A DNA stretch of 64,000 nucleotides from Microstegium vimineum (Eukaryota > Streptophyta > Magnoliopsida > Poales > Poaceae). A program made the position numbers and the translations under genes. Where the stretch lies: NCBI GenBank assembly GCA_022036555.1, contig CM039135.1:40836799-40900798 (forward strand). The letters are read 5' to 3'. The notes under the pieces were generated by a model. It ran no database searches and was not told the DNA's origin. It saw only the letters and a list, made by a program, of their open reading frames with translations. Below, in pieces: positions 1-9,941 of the stretch (position 1 is the first letter of the stretch; every line of letters starts with the position of its first letter).

Positions 1-15
1 ATGCCTCAGACTGTG

Positions 16-465
16 CGGGCGAGTCCGGGAATGGCTCCGTGCGCGGTGGCGATGGCCGACAAACCCCCCTCCATCCAGGCGCGATCGATGTGTCGGTGCG
101 CTCCTCCCACTGTCGCGGGCAAGTCCAGGAACGGCTCCTCACGGTGTGGCTGCGGCCGACACACACTTGTCGATGCGCGCCTCCTTCCATCGCGGGTTAG
201 TCCGGGAACAGCTCTGCGTGGTGTGGCGGCGGCCGGCAGCCCCCTCCCTTCATCTACGCATTATCGCTTTGTTGGTGTGCGCCTCCGACTATCGCGGGTG
301 AGTCTAGGAATGGCTCCGTGCGCGGTGGTGACGACCGGTAAACCCGCCTTGATCCAGGCGTGATCGTTGTGTTGGTGTGCGCCTCCCACTGTTGCGGGCG
401 AGTCCGGGAACGGTTCTACGCGGTGTGGCGACGGCCGACAACCCCCTTCGTCCAAGTATGAACAG
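16..465. repeat. GC-rich degenerate tandem array, about 5 units
   Basis: Five imperfect units begin near 16, 115, 190, 294 and 395. Each starts with a form of GCGGGCGAGTCCGGGAA followed by a GGCTCCG...CGGTG block, and ends with a CTCCCACTGT-like block. Unit length varies from about 75 to 105 bp. Open frames on both strands here are by-products of the GC-rich repeat and show no recognisable domain. It may be a subterminal or leader array of a transposable element, but no element end is visible. Confidence 0.6.
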
Positions 466-984
466 TGTCTAGTGTCATTGCTCCTGAATTGTTCCACTCA
501 ACACCTTGGCACAAGGCTCGGGCGAAAGCCACGCCAAGGTCCTGCTGAAAGATCTTTAGTGTTTTGGGTAATTGATGAAACCTAAGTTCTAACCTAGCTC
601 AAAGTGTGAGTAGGTTTAGAACACTATGAAGAAGTGAAGATGACAAGTGATGGAGCAAGGAGGAGGCTAAGATGAAAGCCAACAAGAGCTCACACTTGAG
701 AAGAAGAGAGAAAGAGGAGATCCTAAGCTATTCAAGGCAAAGGTATAAGCTAGGGCTTTTCTATTTTAGTGATCAAGACACCTAGTGGGTGTGATCACAT
801 TTAGGATAGGTAACCGTACTATTAAGAGGGGAAAATAGTATATGGTTACAACTATCAAGTGCCATTAGGATTGATCATGAAGTGCATTGCATCCAAAGCT
901 AATGAGCAACCCTTGTAAAACTTGTTAAAATATGCCAACACACTTGCACAAGTCAGTGAAATACTTGGTGGTGACACATGAGAT

Positions 985-1573
985 CAGGGTTTTCCAAACC
1001 GGTCGGTAACCGCGGTTACCGACCGGTTACCGACAAACCGCCACCGAGCGGTTCGGTTTCGGACCGGTTTGAATTCAAATTTCAAAAAAAAAAAAATCGA
1101 AAATGCTGAAAAAATTCCTAAAAATAGTTCATGATTTATAGAGTCGAATGGTGTACAAATTTTTCAAATTGGAGTTCGTTTGCTATTTATTTTGACGCGT
1201 ACAAGTTTGGAAAAATTCCAAACTTGTACGCGTCAAAATAAATAGCAAACGAACTCCAATTTGAAAAATTTGTACACCATTCGACTCTATAAATCATGAA
1301 CTATTTTTAGGAATTTTTTCAAAATTTTCGATTTTTTTTTTCAAATTTGAAATTTGGCTTGGAGCGGTTTGGGGCGAAACCGTCGGTAACCGGCCCAAAC
1401 CGGTCAGTAACCGGCCCTAACCGACCGGTTACCGGTCCCAAACCGTTTGAACTACGCCGTTTGAATTCAAAATGCGAACCGTTCGAATTTGGGGTGGTTT
1501 GGAGCGGTTACCGCGGTTACCGGCCGTCCGCTCGCCGGCGGTTCCCGACCTCGAAACCGTTTTGAAAACCCTG
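985..1573. mobile_element. hAT-type MITE with long internal hairpin
   Basis: The element starts CAGGGTTTTCCAAACCGG and ends CCGTTTTGAAAACCCTG, giving imperfect terminal inverted repeats that begin CAGGG. It is flanked by a perfect 8-bp duplication, CATGAGAT, at 977-984 and 1574-1581. An 8-bp duplication with CAGGG-type ends is diagnostic of the hAT superfamily. There is no transposase, so it is non-autonomous. Subterminal regions are rich in CCGGT and GGTAACCG words. The centre is a near-perfect inverted repeat (separate entry). It interrupts the copia LTR of 543-3046. Confidence 0.85.
1098..1330. repeat. Inverted repeat, 115-bp arms, 3-nt loop
   Basis: Arms 1098-1212 and 1216-1330 are complementary, with two adjacent mismatches near the outer end (GC against AA) and a 3-nt AAA loop at 1213-1215. 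Complementarity continues outward with an A-run length difference to about 1080 and 1347. A transcript would fold into one long hairpin, a form processed to small RNAs in plants. It lies at the centre of the hAT MITE. Confidence 0.85.
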
Positions 1574-1619
1574 CATGAGATCAAGGGAAGAAAAGATAAG
1601 TGAATTCTGCCCAAGATAG

Positions 1620-2137
1620 AAGCTCCGGACAAGTTTGCATGAGAGCTCCAGACCATAGGAGGTGGTCTGATGGCTGCTCTTAGCACTGACTGGCTGGCAG
1701 AAAAGCTCCGGACAAGTGGTCCGGTGGTGTTTCAGACCATTGGCCAAGGGTCCGGTTGCTCGGTCAAAGCAATGCAGAAGACCAAGACAAGCTCCGGACC
1801 AGAAGGAATGGTCTGGTGGTAGGCTCCGGACTAGTGGTCCGAAGCCCAGGCGCTTACTGCGTGATTTGCTTGAAGGTCAGAAGAGGCTCCAGACCAGGTA
1901 AAGTGGTCCGAGTGGTCCGAAGCATGGGTGCTTACTATGTCTCTTGGTGAAGTTAAGGCCAAAGCGTCGGACCAGAGGCTCCGGACTATGGTAAGTGGTC
2001 CGGAGGTCAGCAGTTTTTGAGCGCCAACGGTCGAATTCAAAAGTCAGTGGACACGTGGCGATCCCAGAAGGCTCCGGACCAAAGCTCCGGACCATGTGAA
2101 TTGGTCCGGAGGTCACGTAGAGTGGTCTGACAGTCTG
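1620..2137. repeat. CGGAC/GTCCG palindromic-word array in LTR
   Basis: Short words of the form CTCCGGAC, GTGGTCCG and GGTCCGGAGG recur every 10-40 bp, in both orientations. The words are mutual reverse complements, so adjacent copies form small inverted repeats. The array ends about 45 bp before the TATA-like sequence at about 2183, in the U3 part of the LTR. Comparable arrays lie in the LTRs at 33521-35531, 37169-38845 and 42206-43722. Confidence 0.7.
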
Positions 2138-3439
2138 TTTTTCAGCAGCCCAAGTGCAGAACGGCTAGTTCCTTTGAGGGGGCTATTTAACGGTGTGTGG
2201 CGGTTCAAGGAGGCCCTCTTGCTCATTCTGATATTGCATACTCTTGTGAATCTTGTGACACACACTTCCACTCATCTATTAGTCAATTATTCATCCATTT
2301 GAGAGATTTGAGTGTTTCTAGTGCATTGCATGAAGTGAGTTCATCTTAGTGGCACTTGGGAGTTGATACCGCTGCGATTTTCTTGTTACTCTTGGTGATT
2401 GCCATCACCTAGACGGTTGGAGCAGCGGTGTGGATTCGAGAAGCTTGATGATTGTGCTTCGTCGACCACAAGTGGTGATTGTGAGGGGTTCTTGTGCCTT
2501 CCCCGCGGGAGATCGCAAAGGTAACTCTAGTGGATTGCTCGTGGCATTTCAATAGCCTCATCTTGTGTTGGTTGTGCGGCACCTGGTGACGGGTTTGACG
2601 TGTGATGCCAATTAGCTCGTGAACCTCCAAGTGAGTGTCTTGCCACAACGGGAACGTAGCTAGTTGGCAAACTAGTGAACCTCGGGAGAAAATCAAGTGT
2701 CAACCATTGTCTCTTGTGATTGATTGATCTCATTGGTATTCACTTGATTGGTTCATCCCCTACACTCCTCGACGGTATATCAATCACCTCCTATCTCTCT
2801 ATCCCTCTCTAGTTGTTCTTGCCATTAGTATATTAGGTTGTGCTTGTGAGCTAGTAGCTTGTGTAGGCATTGTTTGTGCTTAGAGCTATATTAGGATAGA
2901 AATTGTGGTTAGGAGGTTTCGCATCCCCTAGTAGGCTAGTGCAATCCTAGCTTCGCCATCTTGTGATCTAACTTGTTGTTGAGTTTGTTTTTAGATTTTG
3001 TTTTAGGCTATTCACCCCCCCTCTAGCCTTGGAATAGGACCTTTCACCCGCGGAGTCACCTTTTGCCCCTTGGCCAACGATGATTACGTTGCAGCGTCGT
3101 TCACCTCCTTGGAGGCATCGTTGAAGAGTTCTTGTGTCTTGTTGTTATACTTTCTTCTCTCTTTTTTTTGTGTGTATCTATGGCTATGCCTCCGTTCGTC
3201 CTTGTGCCAGGACTATTGTATTGTTTTTAGTTCGGTTTTCCAAAATTAACCGAACGAAAGGTTTTTGTCTCGTTTTCAAAAAACGAGGTTGTTGATATTA
3301 ATCAAAATCGGGTGAGGAACGCGTCCCTGTTATCCTTCAAAAAAATAAGTAACTAAAAATTAGTTCTACGGTCCCTCCATCGACACTTTTTCATGCTCGC
3401 TCTATGCATATCGAACCTTCCTTCGTAGCACTATCGAGA

Positions 3440-3895
3440 GTGATAATGCTAACATCATATCGCCAGATGGTACAAAGTGATAGTGCGATGTTCTATCCCA
3501 CTAACATCATATCGCCATCGACACTAAAGTTCCCTTCCAGTTAAAGGGAATAATGTCTCCCCCACTAACTCGCGCCTCATGGGATTCGAACCTTGGACCT
3601 CCCGCACAACCTCATGTGCACAAACCACCCCACCTACTCAACTTATCTGCCAATAGATGAGACTTTTCCCTTTTAAACCTACGCATCGAGTGACCTTTAG
3701 CCCCGGTTTGTAACACCAACCGAGACTAAAGGGTCTATCTTTAGTGTCGGTTGATATTTCCAACCGGGACTAAAGAAGACTTTTTAGCCTCGGGTGTTAC
3801 CAACCGGAACTAAAGATCTATTAGTCTCGGACGCAAAAAATTTCGAGACTAAAGCTTATTTTAGACATCGACCAAAGACCTGTTCTCTAGTAGTG
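3440..3895 (-). mobile_element. CACTA (En/Spm) element terminus, one end only
   Basis: Read on the minus strand the segment begins CACTACTAGAGAACAG at 3895, the canonical CACTA terminus. Subterminal repeats follow, of the type TTAGTCCCGGTTGGTAACACC, alternating in orientation between about 3690 and 3870. These are usual transposase-binding repeats of grass CACTA elements. A tRNA-like GGATTCGAACC sits at about 3582, as is often seen near CACTA ends. The opposite terminus was not found to the left, so this is a fragment. The left limit given is approximate. Confidence 0.6.
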
Positions 3896-4303
3896 TCCTA
3901 CATAATTTTCATCATGATTAGTTCATAATCCCCCATCATCACATGTCTTTGCTCCTTAGTTGTGATAATCATGATCATCAGCGTGCGGTCCGTGCTAGTT
4001 CATGTTACCAACCGGCAATGTAATAATTTCCAACAATCCTAAAATCACCTCAAAAATATCTTCTTATTTTTCTTAATCCGGAGACGCCTCGCCAGGATAG
4101 CCTCACAATCGATGAAGGATACCTCGACGGCTAGCGGAACCACTTACTCTCCTGTACTGCTACTGCACGCTCCAGTTAACTGGAACGCCTGCTTTGCTTT
4201 TCTGTAAAATTTGGTGGGGAATCTCACCCCTCCGTTTAAGTAAAAAACAATCGATAGACGATACAAGTCATGCAAATTTTTATGTGAACATATCAACATA
4301 CAC
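3896..4303. other. No gene seen
   Basis: This AT-moderate stretch has no long open frame and no terminal repeats that I recognise. I see nothing supportable in it. Confidence 0.5.
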
Positions 4304-4519
4304 ATGGACGCCGACAGGATTCGAAACCTTCAACGGATCATCTTGTGTGTAGCTACTCAAACCATTTCACCCGAAGTCACGTACTTCATTCCACTCCAAA
4401 GCTGTCTCCGGGTTCACGCTCCTCGGTTGGCCCTCACGGCCAGCTCCGACAGGCAGGTCAGCCGCCGGCACTCCGCCGCGCAGCAGTTGCACTGCCCGTT
4501 CTGCTTATCGATCTTGACA

Positions 4520-5612
4520 CTACGTCTCAGATGGCTATCGAAAGAATGGGAGGAAGAAGGAGGGGCACTTAACAACCGCGACACGCTGTGCGACACAACT
4601 GATAGATTACTATTCGCAGCAGCAACTACAATTACAATTGGTGATGGTAAGAAAACATCTTTTTGGAGTAGCGCTTGGCTCCAAGGTCAAAGGCCCCAAG
4701 ATCTAGCGTTAAATATTTTCCAAATTTCAAGAAACAAAAACAAGTCACTTAATCAAGGCTTGAGCAATGGAGCATGGATTAGGGACATAGACCTATAACA
4801 TGCAGGTTTCAGCTCTCAACACTTAGTGGAGTATGTTCAGCTTTGGAGTGCTCTTGGTCACATCCAGCTACATCTAGACAGGGAAGACAACATCAACTGA
4901 AAATTTAAGCCCGATGGAAAATTCACAACAAGATTGGCCTACTATGCACAATTTGTTGGAGCAACAATGACAAATCTCAAACAACTCATATGGAAAGTCT
5001 GGGCGCCGTCAAAATGCAAATTTTTTGCATGGCTCGCCATCCAAAATAGAATCTGGACCGCTGATAGGTTGCAAGCGCGGAGATGGCCGAACAACGGAGT
5101 GTGCCCCCTGTGCAGACGTAGTCAAGAATCTGGGTTCGTCTTTTTCAAGACTGTCGCTACACTAGGCGTATCTGGGAGGGGATTGCAATTTGGCTGGGAA
5201 TTGAGCAGCTGCGGCCCTCTGTCTGGGTGCTAGGAGACTCGGTACACAGTTGGTGGGACAACATAGATCACACATCTTCGACGGCGAGACGAGGCCTCCG
5301 CTCCATCATCATTCTCATCTGTTGGGAGGTATGGAATGAAAGAAATGCGAGAATCTTCGAGCACAAGGAGTCCGCGCCAACACAACTCCTCCAAAAAATC
5401 AAGGATGAAGCAGGTCTTTGGGCAATGGTTGGGGCAAAACACGTCTCAAACTTATTAGGGCACGCTTGATGTAAAGCCTCCTAAAACGAGGATGCTTGGA
5501 CTTTTTTCTGTTTTTTTTGGCTTTATACATGGCTGTATAGTGCCTCTTTAAGCTTCCTCCTTTTTAATACAACAGACTGCTCCTACCGGTTCAGTTTTTT
5601 TTTAAAAAAAGC
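4520..5612 (+). pseudogene. 5'-truncated L1-type LINE, 3' end of ORF2
   Basis: Translated pieces in shifting frames match the C-terminal part of plant L1 reverse transcriptase ORF2. They include DRLLFAAATTITIGDGKK near 4602, then a zinc-binding (zf-RVT) region with CPLCRRS after WAPSKCKFFAWLAIQNRIWTADRL at about 5001-5120, and finally CWEVWNERNARIFEHK at about 5320-5370. A stop near 4796 and at least one frameshift near 5140 make it non-functional. The 3' UTR ends in an A-rich tail at about 5600-5610. Endonuclease and most of the RT are absent, the usual result of incomplete target-primed reverse transcription. The exact 5' junction is uncertain. Confidence 0.75.
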
Positions 5613-5827
5613 AAGGCATGTAACGAAGCCGTTCAGCACGTACTCCAGCAGGCTCACGTCGTGTAATCCACGGACGTCAGCGTGAACAGCATCAACTGCC
5701 CCAGACGGAGCGTGAACCCACCACCCGCCACCGCCGAAGCTGTCTCGGGGTGCCGACAGCCGGCCAAAAATATTTTATAGTTGTTTCCATGTTGTGACGT
5801 ACCGGCATGTTTCAACAAAAAAAAATC

Positions 5828-6400
5828 ATCCACTACAAAGTTGTACATTTCATCAAGCCTACAACTTTTGGTTTTGTTCGATTTCCAACCAAATTAGTTT
5901 TTATTTTTTAAATAAAATGAATTTTAAAATATAAGAACTTCAAATAGTATTTTAGCACCATAAATGATTTTAAAAGAAAATATCACAAACTACAAAGTTG
6001 TAGATCTGATTAGGATCTACATCTTTGCTTTTAGTCATTTTCCATCCAAGCTGGTTGCAATTAGTTGTACCTAGTATGAAATGAATATAATTGAGACCTT
6101 AAACAAATTTAAATAAAAAAACAACTACAAAATTATAGATCTCATCGAATTCTACAAGTTTAGTTTTGGTTGACAATTTGGAAAAAATAAATTTCATGAT
6201 AGGATAACTTCAAGTAGAATTTTGAGACCTTTAATGATTTGAAATGAAAATGAGCTCAACCATAAAGTTGTATATCCCATCAATATCTATAACTTTCATA
6301 TAAAGTTCATCTTTATCTAAACATAAAAAGTTAGTTCAAATGAAAACAAGCTCAACTAAAAAGATACTATATTTATAGTACTGCACTATGGTTATCGTCA
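5828..6400. repeat. AT-rich degenerate tandem repeat, about 4 units
   Basis: Units beginning near 5828, 5988, 6120 and 6256 share the core ACTACAAAGTTGTAGATCT followed by a variant of CATCAAATTCTACAACTTT. The spacing is about 130-160 bp. Such blocks occur in untranslated parts of grass transposons, but no flanking element is identifiable here. The surrounding 5613-7039 carries no supportable gene. Confidence 0.5.
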
Positions 6401-7039
6401 TTGGTTCGTAATACAAACGTTGGTGAAAATCATTTTCACTTATGGGTCATGTTACAAACCATAGAAATTGCAGCTATGAATTAATTATAGAAAAACATAG
6501 ACCTATAACAAAATTTTAGTATTAAATCATATCATATTATATGTTTACTGTGTAGATCTATTCATGTGAAAGTGTAATAAAATTAGATTTTCTATTTTAT
6601 GTTTTTTCTATGATTTACTGATTTACTATATTTTTTAAAGATTCAACCAAAATAAATAACAAAGAAAGGATAAAACCCCCCTTGAAAACTGTTTAGAACT
6701 GGTTAGGGACGTAAATCAAACGATTTTAAAAGTCTAGAGAGATGGTTTACTCGGTTTTTAGAATTCTATAGGAAATGGAATTTCCTAAAAATTAAGGAGG
6801 TAACGTGAACTTTTTTCAACATTTAATCCTTAGAGAAATTTAACTTTTTATCATTATTATATTAATTGATACCTTCTCAGATATCACTTTAACGGATAAC
6901 AATACAACTTTGCCCGAAGATAGAAATAAATGATAAATAAAAAACCACATTTGCTAACGTCGCACGGCAACACCACATTCCAGGTAGGACCCGAGTCGAC
7001 AAATGACCGAAATGACCATGACACCCCTCCCTTTACTTA

Positions 7040-7343
7040 GGGTCTGTTTGGTATAGTTCACAACAATTTCATAAAGCTGTTGTGAGCTGTTTTTTTTTTT
7101 GCCAAACACTTATTTTTAAAATAGCTTTACATATGAAGTTGTTTTTCTTCCCCTCTCACAAAGATATAAAGTGAGATGAAGCTTGTCACAGTTCTCTCCT
7201 CCATTTTCTCTCTCATATTCATGCATAAAGTTGTGGGTGAAGTTGTTTTGTCAAATTTTATTTTTCAAAATAGCTTAGCTTCATTTAGAGAGTTGCTAAT
7301 GAAACCATTTTCTAAAAAAACAGCTTCACTACCAAACAGACCC
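7040..7343. mobile_element. Tourist-type MITE (PIF/Harbinger), copy 1
   Basis: The ends are GGGTCTGTTTGGTA and TACCAAACAGACCC, a perfect 14-bp terminal inverted repeat. They are flanked by TTA at 7037-7039 and 7344-7346. A 3-bp TTA/TAA duplication with GG..TGTTTGG ends defines Tourist elements mobilised by PIF/Harbinger transposases. The 304-bp element has no coding capacity. A relative with the same interior lies at 57887-58224. Confidence 0.85.
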
Positions 7344-7354
7344 TTACTCCCAGC

Positions 7355-7963
7355 ATGGCACCCACACGACCGCACCTATGGACGCGGCCAGTGGCTTGTG
7401 ACGCCGTAGCGGCTTGTGAACGCCCTCAGTGGCGGCGGGGCGAGTGGCTTCCTGAGCCAGTGGAAGGCGATCGCCGCAAAGATGGACGCGTTCCTCACAT
7501 GCCTGTCCGACCTCTCCAGCCACCATTGCTTCACTAGGAACACGTTGCGCCGGGAGCTGTTGCAATCGGTTGCCGACAAACTTGCGAACGCGACTGATGT
7601 CGTGGCGCGATGTCGTGAACCACACTTGGTCCAAAAAAAATCCACTTCAATGCACCTCTTATTTGAGCTTCTATTTTAGGAGAGCTCTTAAAGTTTAGTT
7701 TCGGGTCTTAGGAAAGAGGCCCTTCTATTCCTTTCAAATTAGAAACTATGGCTGGAGTTGGACTTTGAATTTGGCCATCAAATTTTGCAGACCACCCCAA
7801 ATAAAAATGTAGGGGTTTAATTTAGGTCCTGACGTCATCGACGCAGTCCGTGAGACTCGACCTCGGCCTTCGGAACGGCGCGCTGCTCGTCAAGACCTTT
7901 GTCGTTGTCGTCCCGTAACCGTCACTGTCGTCCCTGCCGCCGGCAAAGACTGCGAGTGTGGTT
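7355..7963 (+). pseudogene. ARM-repeat protein gene relic, fragment 1
   Basis: The frame from ATG 7355 region (with a frame change by 7416) reads NALSGGGASGFLSQWKAIAA, then FLTCLSDLSSHHCFTRN and LLQSVADKLANATDVVARCREP up to about 7613. This resembles the N-terminal helical region of plant armadillo-repeat proteins, judged from recall of the family. About 240 bp of unrelated AT-rich sequence follows. The reading then resumes as LDLGLRNGALLVKT near 7864-7905. The gene is broken by copia A at 7963 and continues at 14866 and 41199. Frameshifts and stops show it is dead. The family assignment needs a protein search. Confidence 0.5.
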
Positions 7964-8465
7964 TGTTAGAGTTAGATCTCCTCCCGTTAGGCCCAACGGA
8001 CTAACGGGCCCTAGGTCACGCCCTGATCGGGGGCGTCCAACCCTGTGGTTGGTGGGCCCCCGTCGCACAGTGCTATATAAGGAAGGTGGGGGCCGGGGCG
8101 CAAGGCACGTCTCACGAGGTTCACCTGCGCCGCCAAATCCCCACCGACATTCCCTAAACCCTAGACCGATCGATAGGGGGCGCTGCCAGTGGCGGGAAGT
8201 GCCACCGACGCGGCGAGCACCCAGTGCGTGAAGATGACGACGGACGCGACGGCTGACGGCACCACGACACCTATGGCCGACGGCGGGATGAACCCTAACA
8301 CCGCCGCCGCAACCGCTACTCACACCGTCGACCCCTCTGGTCTGTGTCTCTTTCTCCTCTCTCCCTCTACTCCTCTCTGCATTACATGAACTGCATACAT
8401 CTACTACTACTAGAACTCGATCTACTCCATTGGATCCGCTCCTAGACGATCCTAGAAATCTATCA
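7964..8465 (+). repeat. Copia A 5' LTR
   Basis: The 502-bp LTR has TG...CA ends. A TATA box, CTATATAAGG, lies at 8073-8082 after a GC-rich segment, so U3 is about 110 bp and transcription would begin near 8105. It is nearly identical to the 3' LTR. Confidence 0.9.
8074..8080 (+). promoter_or_regulatory. TATA box of copia A 5' LTR
   Basis: TATATAA is followed by GG in the 5' LTR. The same motif is at 14469-14475 in the 3' LTR, from which downstream host sequence (the ARM relic) could be transcribed. Confidence 0.7.
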
Positions 8466-8466
8466 A

Positions 8467-8480
8467 TGGTATCAGTGGCC
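8467..8480 (+). other. Copia A primer-binding site (initiator tRNA-Met)
   Basis: TGGTATCAGTGGCC begins 1 bp after the 5' LTR. It matches the usual TGGTATCAGAGCC complement of initiator tRNA-Met at 12 or so positions, as in most plant copia elements. Confidence 0.8.
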
Positions 8481-9941
8481 TCCTACGGAGGGGATCCACT
8501 TGGATCTGAGCCAAATCGGCTCAACCAAATCGAACATCTAACCCTAATCTCAAGAACAGAGCGGGATTAGGGAAGAGGAACACGAACGAACCACGGATCG
8601 GCATCGCAAACATAAGAATCGAAACCCTAACAGGGTATGGACAACCGATCCAAACGAACAAAGCCGGCGGGTTAATTCTTTTCCCCACCGCCAGACACAA
8701 GAACGACTCAAGAAAGAAATGAAACCCCTCATTCCTATCGTGCTCTGTCCACAGAGCAACAACAAAAAAAAAAGGAAATCGAAACCGGCTCTTACCGCAA
8801 GCCACGGCGCCGTACGCAAGAACCACCACCGCCGAGCCACTTGGCGGTGGCGTGCTCAGCCGAGGGCGAGCACGCGCACCGGCAAGGGGCTTTGCGGCGG
8901 CGCTGCTCCGGCCGACTGGCCTCGGTGCCCGCGCGCGACAGGGCAGCGGTTTTCCCCGGCCAGAACCGCGGGCCGCCGCCGCTGCGCGGAGAAGAAAGAA
9001 CGGCGCCGGGGGAGGGAGAGACCGGCAGGAGCGCGTGGTGGGGAGAGCCCTCCCGGCCGCCGCCGCTGCTCTGAGTTGAAAGGGGAGGGGAGAGGACTGA
9101 ATGGCTAGGGTTTCGGGGGAGGGCGCGGCTGAGTCAGGTTTTGATCCCGCGAGATCGCCGCTCGGCCGTCCGATCCCCGACGCCCTAGATCGAACGGCCG
9201 CCAGCGACCCGACCTTGATGGGCCAAATAGAGCCCAGGCGGGATGCGGCTTTCCCGGCCCAGGCCCACGTTGCGGCCTGGGGGAGGGAGAAGCCCGAGCG
9301 CGTGCGGCAGATGGGCCCGAATGGCCTCTGGGCCACTTCGTCTGGCCAAAATCCGAAAATGAACAGTGACAGTTTCTATTTATTTCCAGAATTGAATTGA
9401 ATCTGATATTTGAATAAATTTGAATTGAAATTTGAATGCAATCTATGTAATCGCCGTTGCTATCTGTCATAGCGCCTAGAATTTCCAGAAATAGTTATGA
9501 ATTTCCTTTGTATTTGAATTGAAATTTTAATGAATTTTTCTCTATACAATTTTATCCAACGATATTTTGTTTAGAGAACAATTCGACCTGAAATTTCTAG
9601 AAAATAAGATTATGAACAATTTTAATTGTTTCCGCCGCGAAGAAAATATTGAATTTGACTCTAAATTAAATTTGAACCAACGGGATAATTTAATTTTGAG
9701 TGAATTATGATTTTCGATAATTTGTTGAGATTATAATATTGTTATTTTCTGACCAACGTTGTTAATAACATTATTATAATGAATTGCTATGCATTATTTT
9801 TTACTTCTGCCCAACGGTGATGTATAAATTTTTGCATAGAGAAATCGTATGTTTTAATTTTGACCAACGTTAAATTAAGGCATGCAATTTCATGATGAAT
9901 GTTTCTCACTTTTCTTTGGATAAATTTCAGGAGTTAAAGGA
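8481..9941 (+). other. Copia A leader, partly very GC-rich
   Basis: The leader is long for a copia element. Its part from about 8800 to 9340 is strongly GC-rich and poor in stops on both strands, then it turns AT-rich from about 9360 to the gag start. The long minus-strand open frame at 8521-9336 has no recognisable domain and low-complexity composition. It could be captured host sequence or simply a GC-rich leader; neither can be shown from sequence alone. Confidence 0.5.

Larger units (their letters stand above)
543..3046 (+). mobile_element. Copia (SIRE/Maximus-like) LTR, apparently without its body
   Basis: The segment ends with the pyrimidine-rich text CACCCCCCCTCTAGCC and CCTTTCA, typical of the 3' end of grass SIRE-like LTRs; the LTRs at 37169 and 42206 end the same way. 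The 5' limit is uncertain: TGCTGAAAGATC at 543 and TGTTTTGGG at 560 are both possible TG starts. A TATA-like CTATTTAA lies at about 2183. An array of CGGAC/GTCCG words occupies about 1620-2137. No primer site or gag follows 3046 (CCCGC...), and no matching 5-bp duplication was found at the 5' side, so this is a truncated or rearranged LTR rather than a clean solo LTR. An hAT-type MITE sits inside it. Confidence 0.55.

Noticed and set aside
1..585. Open frames on both strands in the first 600 bp
   Set aside because: They follow a GC-rich tandem array in several frames, with no domain and no consistent frame between units.
3575..3600. tRNA-like B box (GGATTCGAACC) as a tRNA or SINE
   Set aside because: No A box or cloverleaf at the right distance. 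Such text is common near CACTA ends.
5640..5765. Minus-strand GGGFTLRLGQLMLF reading as a CASP-like gene fragment
   Set aside because: Only about 15 residues look suggestive, with no second exon or motif to support it.
8521..9336. 271-codon minus-strand ORF as a gene
   Set aside because: Low-complexity Ala/Arg/Pro composition, inside the plus-strand leader of copia A, with no recognisable domain.
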